A DNA stretch of 64,000 bases. Origin: Salinivirga cyanobacteriivorans. GTDB lineage: Bacteria; Bacteroidota; Bacteroidia; Bacteroidales; Salinivirgaceae. The notes beneath the pieces were generated by a model. The model saw nothing but the letters and a program-made list of their open reading frames with translations, was not told the origin of the DNA and did no database searches. The translations under genes were made by a program, and so were the position numbers. The DNA is taken from positions 1,623,501 through 1,687,500 of the forward strand of contig NZ_CP013118.1 of NCBI RefSeq assembly GCF_001443605.1, read 5' to 3'. Of the stretch, positions 1-9,536 are shown in pieces. The stretch's first letter is position 1. Every line of letters begins with the position of its first letter.

Positions 1-311
1 GTAATATAGTCATCTGCTCCCATTTTAAGCCCCTTGAGCACATCTGTTTTCATATTGCGGGCAGTTAAAAACAGAAAGGGTGTCGTATCTTGCTTATTCT
101 TGATGTGTTCGGCCAATGTAAAACCATCCACACCGGGCAACATCACATCCAGAATACACAAAGCATAGCTTTGTGAAAGTATGCGTTTCATGGCCTCATC
201 TCCCGAACGGCATAACTCCACGTCGAACTTGTTCATCTTAAGGTATTGGGTTAACACATTACCTAAATCATGGTCGTCTTCCACGAGCAATATGCGCAGT
301 AAGCTTTTCAT
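1..311 (-). CDS. Response regulator, OmpR-type, receiver domain (partial)
   Basis: This is the N-terminal receiver domain of a two-component response regulator; the C-terminal output domain lies beyond the left edge. The start ATG is at 311-309, immediately after the stop codon of the sensor kinase (TAA then ATG with no gap). The translation opens MKSLLRILLVEDDHDLG, giving the acidic pair typical of receivers, followed by the phospho-acceptor context CILDVMLPGVDGF and the FLTAR and K-containing switch regions. Family knowledge says the aspartate in LDVMLPG is phosphorylated by the partner kinase. An OmpR/PhoB-type DNA-binding output domain is inferred from the kinase pairing and cannot be seen here. 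Confidence 0.9.
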   Translation of the reverse strand, partial: MKSLLRILLVEDDHDLGNVLTQYLKMNKFDVELCRSGDEAMKRILSQSYALCILDVMLPGVDGFTLAEHIKNKQDTTPFLFLTARNMKTDVLKGLKMGADDYI

Positions 312-1634
312 TTAAAAAGGAATTAAAACTGTTACTTTGGTTCCCCGGCCCGATTCTGAAATCAATTTTACTTTTCCACCGTGAGCCTTCACAATTTCTC
401 TGACATGGAAAAGCCCTAATCCTGAACCTTTGACTTCATGCCTATTACCTTCAGGTACACGATAAAACTTATCGAACACATATTTCTGAAACCGGTCCGG
501 AATACCCGGGCCTTCATCAGCGACTGTAAGGCTTAGCCAGCTACCCGACTTTGCCACATGCATAAATATTTGACTTTGCCCACCATATTTCCGGGCATTA
601 TCGAGCAAATTAAGTACTGCTGTTTCGAGCAAAAAACGATCAGCCCAAACATGGTCTACATCCTCTACCTTATAAAAACTAAGCTCAACCTCTCCGGACT
701 GACGGGCAAACGTTTCAAGCAAACTCATACAAAATTCCTGCACAGGTATACGTTCCCGGGCTATGCCTTTTTCATAGAGGGTGGACAGCTCCATCACCTG
801 ATTTACTACGGACTCGAGACGTTTCACCTGACTCGTAATTAAGGAGCTGGTTGCATTTAAATTTTCAGGATCAATGGTTTTGGCTGCCACAGAAAGCGTA
901 GTTAAAGGAGTCTTCAACTCATGCGTCATGTTGTTGATAAAATCTGTTTTCATCTGATCTACCAATTGTTGTTTACGTATGGTTTTTATGGTATAAGCCA
1001 CAATTCCTGCAAATAAAAACAACATGATTAATGATATGAGCAGCTGCAACCAGATTTGTTTAAGTAGAAAAAATGTAATATTTGGAAAATTCACATATAC
1101 CGACACCTGCAGATTGATATTAAATCTGTTAAGCTTATAGAAAAAAGAATTATCGGGCTTGAGGAAACCCAGGTTTTTCATATCGCCTGAAAGCGTCAAA
1201 AAACTACCATTTTCATCAATATCGTACAATGTAATTACGGTGTCTGCCTGTCGTATAAAGAACTTACTCACAATAACAGACATGTTAAAATTGGTTTGAA
1301 TACCATCTTTTTGCAACAACCGGCCAAAATTTTCTTCCACATTTTGATACTCCTTCGTGGCCTGTATAGTAAGGCTGTCGATCACCTGCCGGTTACTACC
1401 CACAATCGGCTCGGCGGCCCCGAGCATTTGGTTTATGGAGTCGGCCAGCGGGCCAAGTTCCTGCCCATCCATACCACTTTGAAAAAATGCAGTACTGAGG
1501 TAATACTGTTTTGTAAATTTAAACTGCCGTTCTGCCGATTGGTAAGCATTCCATACCATAAAAACAGATAATACCAAAAACAATATGGCACCTGTAAGAA
1601 GCAGGTATAAACTGATTTTACTTTTTCTGTCCAT
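312..1634 (-). CDS. Two-component sensor histidine kinase
   Basis: Membrane sensor kinase of about 440 aa. A first membrane segment lies near residues 8-28 and a second near 195-216, enclosing a roughly 160-residue extracytoplasmic sensor region. The cytoplasmic part has the HisKA box NNMTHELKTPLTTL with the phospho-acceptor His near 238, the N box LLDNARKYG, the G1 box DEGPGIP, an F box (FDKFYRV) and the G2 box GSGLGLF. I chose the ATG at 1634 rather than the GTG five codons upstream because it is an ATG and a TATTTTTG box sits 4 nt before it. The gene is directly followed by its response regulator, so the two are one transcription unit. The sensed signal cannot be told from sequence. Confidence 0.93.
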   Translation of the reverse strand: MDRKSKISLYLLLTGAILFLVLSVFMVWNAYQSAERQFKFTKQYYLSTAFFQSGMDGQELGPLADSINQMLGAAEPIVGSNRQVIDSLTIQATKEYQNVEENFGRLLQKDGIQTNFNMSVIVSKFFIRQADTVITLYDIDENGSFLTLSGDMKNLGFLKPDNSFFYKLNRFNINLQVSVYVNFPNITFFLLKQIWLQLLISLIMLFLFAGIVAYTIKTIRKQQLVDQMKTDFINNMTHELKTPLTTLSVAAKTIDPENLNATSSLITSQVKRLESVVNQVMELSTLYEKGIARERIPVQEFCMSLLETFARQSGEVELSFYKVEDVDHVWADRFLLETAVLNLLDNARKYGGQSQIFMHVAKSGSWLSLTVADEGPGIPDRFQKYVFDKFYRVPEGNRHEVKGSGLGLFHVREIVKAHGGKVKLISESGRGTKVTVLIPF

Positions 1635-1638
1635 GACA

Positions 1639-1646
1639 CAAAAATA
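1639..1646 (-). promoter_or_regulatory. Possible -7 promoter element of the kinase/regulator operon
   Basis: On the minus strand the octamer TATTTTTG matches the Bacteroidota -7 consensus TAnnTTTG. It ends only 4 nt before the ATG, so the transcript would have almost no leader. No clear TTTG -33 box is seen at the usual distance, so the assignment is tentative. Confidence 0.35.
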
Positions 1647-1753
1647 CACTTACTTCACTAAAAAAGAAACCATTAACCCAGCATTAACCCAGTATTAACC
1701 GAAGATCTCATATACCCTGCATAATTTAGCACTGAATTTTAAAGCCAAAAATT

Positions 1754-3172
1754 ATGAAACCTATTACCTTAACAATTTCAATCTTGCTCCTGGTATCGAT
1801 TACAATGCTACCTGCGCAACAAAAAACAATAGATCATGATCGTGCCGCAAAATATTTTAAACAGTTCGATCAATTGCGGGAAAGTGACAACGGAGCACTT
1901 TGGGGACACAAATTGCCACACAAAATGCTTTTCGTAAATCCGAAAAACTATGAATTCGTAGCCAACGAACCTTTGCAAGCCTATGAAGCTAAAGAGGATG
2001 GGAAAATATTTCGCGGCCAATACCCACAGAATAAGGCAATTGCCAACACATCGGTTTTGATAGACAGCACGCCCTGGACAATGGTCATGTGGCCATTGAG
2101 TGAGAAAAGCGATGAAGCCCTGGAACTCATGGCACATGAATCGTTTCACAACCTGCAGAACTTATTGGGTATAAAAATAAGCGTAATGGCAATTCCACAT
2201 ATGGATCAAAAAGATGCACGAACGCTTTTCCGTCTTGAAATGAATGCTTTATACGAAGCGCTCTACAGCAACAACAATGAACCGGTAAAACACGCTTTAT
2301 ATTTCCGAAAAATGCGGTTTGATCAATACCCTGAGACGAAAAAAGAAGAAATACTACTGGAGACACAGGAGGGACTGGCCCAATACACCGGTTTTAAACT
2401 GGGATACAATGCACAAAGGCTAAAAATGCGACTACAGGAAAACATCAGAAACATGTCTAAAAAGTCATCCCTTTCGCGGGCCACAGCTTACACCTCCGGA
2501 CCATTATACGGTTTACTATTGGATGCTTCAGGGAAACCCTGGAAGAACGGAACAATGCAAAACTTCAATGCATTCGAACTAACCCTGCAACATTTTGATA
2601 TTGATCCGAAAAGCTTGAGCAAATTACAATACAATGAAATAAAGCAGCACTACAACTTCGATAAAATTGAATCTGAAGAAAAATTACGGTGGAAGAAACG
2701 CCAGAAAAAAATCGAGCAATACACTCATAAATTGCTGGAAGACAAACCCCTCATAATTGAATTAATCGATAAACAGATTGGCTTCAATCCCAACAGCATT
2801 ATTCCAGTGGAACCACATGGAAATGTATATGAATATTTCGTACTCAGAGATTGGTTTGGTGTACTCACAGCTAAAAAGGGAGCACTAATGACCAACGACT
2901 GGAATCGTGTATACGTCTCAAAACCAACCAAAATTAAGCAGGACACCATAGAAGGAGATGGTTGGGTCATTAAGTTAAAGAAAGGACACTATATTTTCAA
3001 TGATAAAGAAAAATTTTACATCAAAAAAGCAACTACTAAAGATTATTCAGCAAATAATTTGAATGAACTAAAAGAAATATTTTCCGTTATTTTTGATGAC
3101 TCTACCGGCTTAAGCGAAATCATATGGGCAACATTAAGCTTCTTTGTATTAATCTCATTAACAATCAACTAA
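1754..3172 (+). CDS. Secreted zincin-like putative metallopeptidase (first of a tandem pair)
   Basis: A 472-aa protein with an N-terminal signal peptide ending near MLPAQQ (residue 22). It holds an HExxH zinc motif, HESFH at residues 128-132, and about 74 residues later the segment QEGLAQYTG, whose Glu (near 206) is placed as the third zinc ligand of a gluzincin. The last 20 residues are strongly hydrophobic and could be a membrane anchor. The protein is exported, so it should act in the periplasm or at the outer surface. The next gene encodes a protein with the same signal-peptide plus HExxH plus EGxAxY layout at almost the same residue numbers. I do not recognise a named family; peptidase activity is inferred from the motif only. 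Confidence 0.7.
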   Translation: MKPITLTISILLLVSITMLPAQQKTIDHDRAAKYFKQFDQLRESDNGALWGHKLPHKMLFVNPKNYEFVANEPLQAYEAKEDGKIFRGQYPQNKAIANTSVLIDSTPWTMVMWPLSEKSDEALELMAHESFHNLQNLLGIKISVMAIPHMDQKDARTLFRLEMNALYEALYSNNNEPVKHALYFRKMRFDQYPETKKEEILLETQEGLAQYTGFKLGYNAQRLKMRLQENIRNMSKKSSLSRATAYTSGPLYGLLLDASGKPWKNGTMQNFNAFELTLQHFDIDPKSLSKLQYNEIKQHYNFDKIESEEKLRWKKRQKKIEQYTHKLLEDKPLIIELIDKQIGFNPNSIIPVEPHGNVYEYFVLRDWFGVLTAKKGALMTNDWNRVYVSKPTKIKQDTIEGDGWVIKLKKGHYIFNDKEKFYIKKATTKDYSANNLNELKEIFSVIFDDSTGLSEIIWATLSFFVLISLTIN

Positions 3173-3182
3173 CAACAAAACC

Positions 3183-4526
3183 ATGCAAAGACTCATCATA
3201 TTGCTATTTGTCATTGCTGTTCCTATAGTGACACTATCACAAATGAACAGCAAAGATTCTGCTCTTGCCCAAAGCCTCGAAAAATTTTACATTATTGCAG
3301 AAAAACAGGCAAATAAAATTTGGCCTGACATGAAACCAACGCCTGTTATGCTTTATCGAATTAACGGACCCGTATTACTTTATAATCATCCAAAGCCGGG
3401 CACGAATTTCAATAAAAGAAAAGCTAAGCTTCACATAGGCAAACATAAAGAAATTATGGTTTACGGGAATTACTGCTCTGACTTTAAGGGCATCACAACG
3501 GCTATTGTAAACTATGATTTACCTGACGTGGAATCACCAGAAAAACTATTTGCAATAGTGTTTCATGAGATGCATCATGGATACCAAAAAAATTATTGCC
3601 CGAAATATTCATTCTCACCCGTTGATCCGCTCATCACATATCCGGAAAATGCAATTAATGACGCTCTCAAAATTTATGAGCAACGACTTTTATATAAGAT
3701 GGTAAATGAAACCAGATATGATAAGTTTTTGAGTTTATTTAACACTTTCTATTCTTGCAGACTAAAAAGAGAAGCCATTATAGGCCCTTATTTGAAATGG
3801 GAAGAAAAAACCGAAAGCATGGAGGGGCCTGCGTTTTACACAGAATACAGAATGTACGAATTTTTAATAAATGATACCGTTGAAAGTAAAAAATATCTGG
3901 AAAAACATTTTTTGAAGTTATTAACAGAAGCACACTTTGGCCGCACCGCTCTTCGCCAACGTTGTTTACCAACTGGCATGGCATTATGTCTCATTCTGGA
4001 TAAATGGGAAGATAACTGGGAAAAGCCCTATTACCAATCAGGAAGGTCACTTGTTGAGTTTGCCATTAACAAATTCAACCCAGAAATCAAAAAAGTACAC
4101 ATCCCGGCCCATTTACTTAAAGAATCGGAGGTTAAAATAGCACAAACACAAAAACAGAGAGCCAAAATATATGGTAAATATAAAGATCAAGCCGGGATAA
4201 AAATAGTTCTAAACATAAACAATACGACCATTGGAGGATTTGATCCTATGAATGCGTTTGGTATTTCAGATTCATTGATTTTACATAAAACAATTTTCGA
4301 GGCGCATAGTAACAAAGGGCATAAAATACAATTCAACAACTACCCGGTAACTACCCAAATAAAAGAAACCATCTGGAAAACAAAAAAAATAACTTTCTTT
4401 ATAGACCAAAATGAGAATATTTTAAAAGGCAATAAGATATCCTTTGAGAATGAACATATTAAAATACACTGGCCCTATTCATCATTAAAAAAAGAAAAAA
4501 AACATGTGGAATTTTGGCTACTTTAA
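3183..4526 (+). CDS. Secreted zincin-like putative metallopeptidase (second of a tandem pair)
   Basis: A 447-aa protein starting 10 nt after the preceding gene, with a signal peptide ending near TLSQ (residue 20). HEMHH at residues 128-132 is an HExxH motif, and SMEGPAFYTEY around residue 214 corresponds to the EGLAQYTG segment of its neighbour, so both share the spacing HExxH, about 75-80 residues, EGxAxY. Overall sequence similarity to the neighbour is low outside these blocks, which suggests an old duplication or convergent members of one superfamily. Its 3' end overlaps the next gene by 23 nt, so the three are probably co-transcribed. Substrate unknown; function inferred from the zinc motif. 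Confidence 0.68.
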   Translation: MQRLIILLFVIAVPIVTLSQMNSKDSALAQSLEKFYIIAEKQANKIWPDMKPTPVMLYRINGPVLLYNHPKPGTNFNKRKAKLHIGKHKEIMVYGNYCSDFKGITTAIVNYDLPDVESPEKLFAIVFHEMHHGYQKNYCPKYSFSPVDPLITYPENAINDALKIYEQRLLYKMVNETRYDKFLSLFNTFYSCRLKREAIIGPYLKWEEKTESMEGPAFYTEYRMYEFLINDTVESKKYLEKHFLKLLTEAHFGRTALRQRCLPTGMALCLILDKWEDNWEKPYYQSGRSLVEFAINKFNPEIKKVHIPAHLLKESEVKIAQTQKQRAKIYGKYKDQAGIKIVLNINNTTIGGFDPMNAFGISDSLILHKTIFEAHSNKGHKIQFNNYPVTTQIKETIWKTKKITFFIDQNENILKGNKISFENEHIKIHWPYSSLKKEKKHVEFWLL

Positions 4527-5475
4527 AACAATAATTGCATTTGCCATGCTCTTTTGTTTTCTACATAGCTGTCAGATTAAAACCGATGGCGAGCTACAAT
4601 ACCATAAACCTCAACCAGAAAAAGGTTATAATTTTCCTTATCTGATCTTTTTACCAACCAACATGCCCACTGATAAGGAACTCACTATGATTGTGGCACC
4701 TAACAACACCGGACAGGTAACCGATGAGTTTAAAAAACATATTGAAAAAGCCAGGCGCCAGGCTACAAAACCATTTTATCCGGGTAATTACATTGCCAGC
4801 AAACTGAATTTACCCCTGCTCGTACCGATATTTCCCAGATCCAGAAAAGAAAGCCGGGTTTACACCCATTCTCTCGACCGTGATGTAATGCTTAAAAAAG
4901 CGTCTCCGTTAAAAAGAATTGACCTGCAGCTTTTAGCCATGCATGAAAATGCATTAGACACCCTCAGAAAAAGAGGATTTAACTTAAAAGAAAAATTTCT
5001 AATGGTTGGTTTTTCTGCTTCGGGCAGTTTTGCAAATCGTTTCTCACTTATACATCCCGGGAAACTCCTGGCTGTTGCCGCAGGAGGCCTAAACGGTATA
5101 CTGATGCTCCCCGAAGACACCCTGAGAAATCAAGGTCTGGTATATCCATTGGGGACGGCAGATTTTGATTCTCTTTTCAATAAACCATTCAACAAGCAGG
5201 CTTTTAAGTCGCTGCCGCAATTCCTTTACATGGGAGAACTGGACGATAATGATGCAGCACCCTATTCCGATGCTTACAGCGAAAAAGAGCGTCAGCTTAT
5301 TTTCAAACTTTTAGGTAAAAAGATGTTGCCTGATCGTTGGAACCGATGCAGGGGAATTTATAAATCAAATGGTGTAAATGCAGTGATAAGAACTTACAAA
5401 AACACTGCCCATGAAAATCCGGAAGCGGTAAAAAATGAAATCCTAAAATTTTTCAGAAAAACCATTACAGATTGA
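4504..5475 (+). CDS. Lipoprotein, alpha/beta-hydrolase-like (putative esterase/depolymerase)
   Basis: A 323-aa protein with a lipobox ending in Cys23 (CFLHSC), so it is likely lipid-anchored. GFSASG at residues 169-174 is a nucleophile-elbow sequence (GxSxS rather than GxSxG, a variant seen in depolymerase-like hydrolases), a DDNDAAPYSD segment could supply the acid, and NTAHENP near the C terminus the catalytic His. The start overlaps the previous gene by 23 nt, implying translational coupling. Together with the two zincin-like proteins it forms a three-gene set of exported hydrolase-like proteins. The exact substrate cannot be inferred. Confidence 0.68.
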   Translation: MWNFGYFKTIIAFAMLFCFLHSCQIKTDGELQYHKPQPEKGYNFPYLIFLPTNMPTDKELTMIVAPNNTGQVTDEFKKHIEKARRQATKPFYPGNYIASKLNLPLLVPIFPRSRKESRVYTHSLDRDVMLKKASPLKRIDLQLLAMHENALDTLRKRGFNLKEKFLMVGFSASGSFANRFSLIHPGKLLAVAAGGLNGILMLPEDTLRNQGLVYPLGTADFDSLFNKPFNKQAFKSLPQFLYMGELDDNDAAPYSDAYSEKERQLIFKLLGKKMLPDRWNRCRGIYKSNGVNAVIRTYKNTAHENPEAVKNEILKFFRKTITD

Positions 5476-5494
5476 AAAAATACCTAATTCAGAA

Positions 5495-5959
5495 TTAAAG
5501 ATATTTTAAAACGCGGTTTTCCCTGGCGGCCTTATTATCTAAAAACCGGCCAATGACTAAACCAAATGCCAAACCAGTACTACTTCCAATGGAAGCTCCA
5601 TATGCGATACCATAAGGCTGCGATAATAACAGACCTATCAATACACCTAATGCCGTACCCGATGCCAAACCTATACCAACTCCTATTGAAATATAATGGT
5701 GAGCTGGCACAAAACCTAGTGTTTCGCTAATAAATTTTATAAAGTTTTGAACCGCTTTTTTTCTATCTGCAGGCGCCAATAATTGTGGCTGAATCTCGTC
5801 TAATTTACGGTCAATTACCATAGTATACTTACCAGAAGTATCTTTTTCATTCAGTTCTTTAAGCATTCTGGCAAACTGCCTGTAACGACGCCGCTCCGAA
5901 AACTTTTGCGTCTCATTGGTAAGTTGATCAAAAAACTCAATGGTTTGATCTATTTTCAC
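5495..5959 (-). CDS. Small membrane protein with glycine-rich segments
   Basis: A 154-aa protein of unknown function. Residues 1-95 are charged and helical, then residues 96-145 form two hydrophobic stretches rich in Gly and small residues (GVGIGLASGTALGVLIG and GASIGSSTGLAFGLVIG), a glycine-zipper style membrane hairpin. It lies tail-to-tail with the lipoprotein hydrolase (19 nt between stops). No catalytic motif is visible and I do not recognise the family. Confidence 0.6.
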   Translation of the reverse strand: MKIDQTIEFFDQLTNETQKFSERRRYRQFARMLKELNEKDTSGKYTMVIDRKLDEIQPQLLAPADRKKAVQNFIKFISETLGFVPAHHYISIGVGIGLASGTALGVLIGLLLSQPYGIAYGASIGSSTGLAFGLVIGRFLDNKAARENRVLKYL

Positions 5960-6066
5960 AAGTCTAAAAATTTATTGGTTCAAATAATTTGTTTCTGTAT
6001 TTCGCTAAAAGTAATTAAAATCTTTTGCTTTACTAAAAGTACTGCAGATTAGCTACATTAAATAAC

Positions 6067-6450
6067 CTATGCTAAAGGTTGACTTTTTATCAGGGCGCGC
6101 CAAATGAGCAACCATTTACCGGCCTGCTTTTTAAGTGTCCACAACTCTTTGCCTAACTCGTTGTATACTATATGGCCCATCTCATAGGCAATCACATAGT
6201 CAAGCGTAATCACAGCTGTTTCGTTCCAGGTATGGATGTCGTTATGCTTAACTTCGAAAGACTTCGTAGTGGCATTTTTAGCATAGGCCCGAATGGTTTC
6301 CAAACAGGCAGTTCGACCTATAACCTTAGTTTCCATATCGGGCGACAAAAATACCACTCCCTCATCAAGCAACGGTTCCATATCCTGGACTTTCCCATCA
6401 GTCCAGGCTCTATTGAATGCTTCGATAAATGTTTCTAACTGATAACTCAT
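6067..6450 (-). CDS. SnoaL/DUF4440-like nuclear transport factor 2-fold protein
   Basis: About 127 aa when started at the ATG at 6450 (MSYQLETFIEAFNRAW); an open frame continues upstream but that extension (residues such as RLVRRLLVLESEI) does not look like part of the fold. The pattern of an N-terminal helix, FNRAWTDGKV, a beta-rich core with VFLSPDMETKVIGR and a C-terminal LWTLKKQAGKWLLIWRAL strand pair fits the NTF2-like/DUF4440 superfamily. Members are small enzymes or binding proteins; the role here is unknown. Confidence 0.7.
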   Translation of the reverse strand: MSYQLETFIEAFNRAWTDGKVQDMEPLLDEGVVFLSPDMETKVIGRTACLETIRAYAKNATTKSFEVKHNDIHTWNETAVITLDYVIAYEMGHIVYNELGKELWTLKKQAGKWLLIWRALIKSQPLA

Positions 6451-6592
6451 AATTTCACTTTCTAACACCAACAGCCGTCGAACTAACCTGTTCAGAATTT
6501 CAAAAAACAACCGGTTAATTATGGAATAACTTCCACAAAACAACCTTCTGCTTTTTCATATCCTGCAACCTGACAAACCAAACAGCACCAAC

Positions 6593-7588
6593 CTATTCAC
6601 TCATTTTTACAACTACACGACCCCTTACCTGACCCTGGAGCATAAGGTCAATTTTTTCCGGCAACTGTTCAAGGGTAATTTCCGTTGCAATTTCAGCCAA
6701 ATGACCGGGTTTCCAACTATCAGCAAGCAGTCCCCAAACTTTGTTCCTGTAATGCATTGGGTAGTTTTGCGAATCAATACCAATTAATGTCACGCCACGC
6801 AAAATAAACGGAAATACGGTCAATTCAATTTTTGGGGACCCCACATTTCCACAGGCAGTTACCACCCCCATTGGCGCAGTTGATTTTATAATATTTTCTA
6901 AAATTGCGCCACCAACAGTATCAATAGCGCCTGCAAACTGCGCTTTGGTTATTGGTTTCTTTTCAGCTTGCCCGATTTCGTTACGGTCGATGATTTCTGT
7001 GGCACCTAATTTCCGTAGATATTCATGTTCTGTGGTTTTACCTGTAATAGCAGCCACAGTGTAACCTAATTTACTCAACATTGCCACACTCATTGACCCC
7101 ACTCCTCCGGTGGCGCCTGATACTACGATTTTACCATCATCAGGTTTTACTAACTCTGTAAGCCGATATACCGACATGCCAGCTGTGAGGCCTGCAGTAC
7201 CATAGATCATAGCCTCTTTCATTGACATGTTTTTGGGCAGACGTACAGCCCACGAGGCGGGCACGCGAATGTATTGACCAAATCCGCCATCGGTATTCAT
7301 TCCAAGATCGTAACTGGTTACAATCACTTCATCATCAGGACTAAAATCAGCATTATTAGATTGCACAACCTTTCCTACCGCGTCGATTCCCGGCGTGTGC
7401 GGGTAGTTTTTCGTTACGCCTTTATTGCCTGAAGCCGACAAGGCATCTTTATAGTTCAACGATGAATAGTAAACTTTTATTAAAAGGTCGCCCTCCGGCA
7501 ATTCCTCGAGTTGCTTTGTTTTTATCTCACCAATAAAACTACCGTCTTTCTCTTCAATCACATATGCTTTAAATCGTTGCTTTTCCAT
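6593..7588 (-). CDS. YhdH/YhfP-family NADPH-dependent quinone oxidoreductase (acrylyl-CoA reductase-like)
   Basis: A 331-aa member of the zinc-independent medium-chain dehydrogenase/reductase family. It starts with an N-terminal GroES-like domain including YYSSLNYKDALSASG and TPGIDAVGKV, followed by a Rossmann domain with the nucleotide motif GATGGVGSMSV and the C-terminal ...ITLEQLPEKIDLMLQGQVRGRVVVK typical of YhdH/AcuI. In family members such as AcuI the reaction is reduction of acryloyl-CoA to propionyl-CoA with NADPH. A propionyl-CoA-type carboxylase operon lies about 15 kb away, but there is no evidence that the two are linked. The family assignment is firm; the substrate is not. Confidence 0.88.
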   Translation of the reverse strand: MEKQRFKAYVIEEKDGSFIGEIKTKQLEELPEGDLLIKVYYSSLNYKDALSASGNKGVTKNYPHTPGIDAVGKVVQSNNADFSPDDEVIVTSYDLGMNTDGGFGQYIRVPASWAVRLPKNMSMKEAMIYGTAGLTAGMSVYRLTELVKPDDGKIVVSGATGGVGSMSVAMLSKLGYTVAAITGKTTEHEYLRKLGATEIIDRNEIGQAEKKPITKAQFAGAIDTVGGAILENIIKSTAPMGVVTACGNVGSPKIELTVFPFILRGVTLIGIDSQNYPMHYRNKVWGLLADSWKPGHLAEIATEITLEQLPEKIDLMLQGQVRGRVVVKMSE

Positions 7589-7751
7589 ATTACCTCAGAT
7601 TTTATAAACTTTCTAATAGAACAATTAAAACTGGTCAATGATCAGGCCATTGATAAGGAAACTATTATAAAACTTAGTTATAGACTGTACAATACTTTTC
7701 CAACAAGAAACATGTAAAAATGTTATTGTTTTCACCAACCATTACTTAAGA

Positions 7752-8771
7752 TTAAAAGAAGAACAGTAAAATGGCATTACCGGCAAAGTAAATCAAAATA
7801 ATCATGAGGCTCTCCCAACCAATTTTTGCAAACCCCTTCCGCTCACGGTGTAAGAGTCCAAGAATTAGCGTACTGGTCATTAACATGGTAACTGCCATAA
7901 TAAAAATCTGTTCCGATGCTATGGCATGCAGGATACTTCCTTTTCGATAGGCCAAATCGGCAAAGGCAATAAATAGCACATCGAAAGTATTGCCCCCGAT
8001 GATATTTCCTACAGATAAAGTCAGCGCCTTTTGTCTTACGGCAGAAATTGCAACTATTAACTCAGGAAAAGATGTGGCGATGGCTGTAAACAACACACCC
8101 ACAAGTGTTTCTGACAACCCGGTTTTAGCGGCAATGATAATACCTGTGCGGGCTACTGCAAATCCGGCCAGTGCTACCACAATTGCAGATACCAGAAACT
8201 TCAAAACCACGCTTTTCAGGTTCAGATTTTCTATATTATCCTGATCAGGAGCATCCTGCACAGTGGCCGCCGTAACCCTTGGCGTCCACATGGGCCAGTC
8301 TTTAGCTCTGGAAATCATTCTTGAACCGGCAATATATATCGCCACCATAACTATGGAAAATGGATGTACATGAAATACGGCAATTTCCGGCCCCGTCATG
8401 CCAATTATCACAAAAGACAAAAGCCCAATAAGCAATAACCCCTGCATTAAGTTGGCAAAAGAAGCTGCAGCATGTTCAAGATTAATCTTGCGATAGGTTA
8501 TATCGGCTATAGAAAGAAATAGTGTTTGTGCTGCTATTCCGCCAATGGCATTACTGACAGCCAGTTGCGGATGCCCCTGCATTGCAGCAACCACAGAAGT
8601 TACGATACCGGGTAAAGAGGTGGCTCCACCAAGGAAAATGGCTCCAAACATGGCTTCTCCCAGCCCTGTTAAATCAGCAAGCTGGTCAGCAGCTTTTGTC
8701 AACCACGTTCCTACCACGGCAATTATAACTGCCGAAAGCGCAAAAAGCAGAATAGCAAGCGATAATTCCAT
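7752..8771 (-). CDS. Sodium/calcium exchanger family (CaCA) membrane protein
   Basis: A 339-aa integral membrane protein with about 10 predicted helices in two halves. The second half has the canonical alpha-repeat (FTAIATSFPELIVAIS followed by GNIIGGNTFD). The first half has the matching repeat GGATSLPGIVTSV followed by SNAIGG, but the acidic residue that normally follows the proline is Gly. In characterised exchangers both acidic residues coordinate Ca2+ or Na+, so the ion specificity may differ. Cation:proton or Na+/Ca2+ antiport is the family function; ion not predictable. Confidence 0.85.
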   Translation of the reverse strand: MELSLAILLFALSAVIIAVVGTWLTKAADQLADLTGLGEAMFGAIFLGGATSLPGIVTSVVAAMQGHPQLAVSNAIGGIAAQTLFLSIADITYRKINLEHAAASFANLMQGLLLIGLLSFVIIGMTGPEIAVFHVHPFSIVMVAIYIAGSRMISRAKDWPMWTPRVTAATVQDAPDQDNIENLNLKSVVLKFLVSAIVVALAGFAVARTGIIIAAKTGLSETLVGVLFTAIATSFPELIVAISAVRQKALTLSVGNIIGGNTFDVLFIAFADLAYRKGSILHAIASEQIFIMAVTMLMTSTLILGLLHRERKGFAKIGWESLMIILIYFAGNAILLFFF

Positions 8772-8867
8772 AGTTTTTCACACTTATTCATACTAACCAA
8801 TGAATATCCCCTGTTTGATGTTCATTCAACAATGAAAAAAATGGCAGTCTCAATTAAGCAAAAATAT

Positions 8868-9317
8868 TTATATTTCGCCTGCGACCATCTTCATCACATA
8901 ATCGGTAATGCTTCTGGGTGTAATAATAAGTTTTATTATCCTGATGAATAAAAGCACAGCAAACAAAAACGATATTGTACTGGCATATTCTACTGGTGCA
9001 AGCATGATCGTCACTACAATGGCCAAGAGAAAAAGGAATGAAACAAAGAAAAATCGTTGAAGGTTCAAACGAATTGAAATTTCGATTTTATTATTACGAT
9101 CTAAAACAAGAATCTCACCACGATCTATCACAGTAAATAGCTCATTAATATAATATTGTTTTGAAAAATTCTGTACAGGTCGTTCAAACTCAATATTATT
9201 AGCTGTAACACTTGTTTTAGCCTTATAAGAATGCAGTACCTCCTCAAATAACCTCATGGCAGAGTTAAAGCTGTATTCCGTCTTTTTATCGTAAATAAAT
9301 TTGTAATAAAAATTCAT
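8868..9317 (-). CDS. Hypothetical membrane protein
   Basis: A 149-aa protein with an N-terminal soluble part of about 85 residues and two adjacent hydrophobic segments near residues 88-108 and 112-132. There is no signal peptide, no known motif and no conserved operon partner; the flanking genes are more than 90 nt away on either side. I do not recognise it. The start at 9317 is the first Met of the open frame. Confidence 0.5.
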   Translation of the reverse strand: MNFYYKFIYDKKTEYSFNSAMRLFEEVLHSYKAKTSVTANNIEFERPVQNFSKQYYINELFTVIDRGEILVLDRNNKIEISIRLNLQRFFFVSFLFLLAIVVTIMLAPVEYASTISFLFAVLLFIRIIKLIITPRSITDYVMKMVAGEI

Positions 9318-9536
9318 GTACCACTCTGGAATTGTTCGAAAAACAAATATAATCTATTACGCCTGTTTGTATGATGACGCACACATATAATTTACGAACA
9401 CATTTAAAGTTAGCGGGCTGCTTAATTTACTTTTACAACTAATCATGCCATAATTTTGTTGCAGACCTCACAATACTCAAAACCCTGTAAGGCTTTAGCC
9501 GGAAAATTCAGCAAAAGTAATAACGCTTTATATCGT

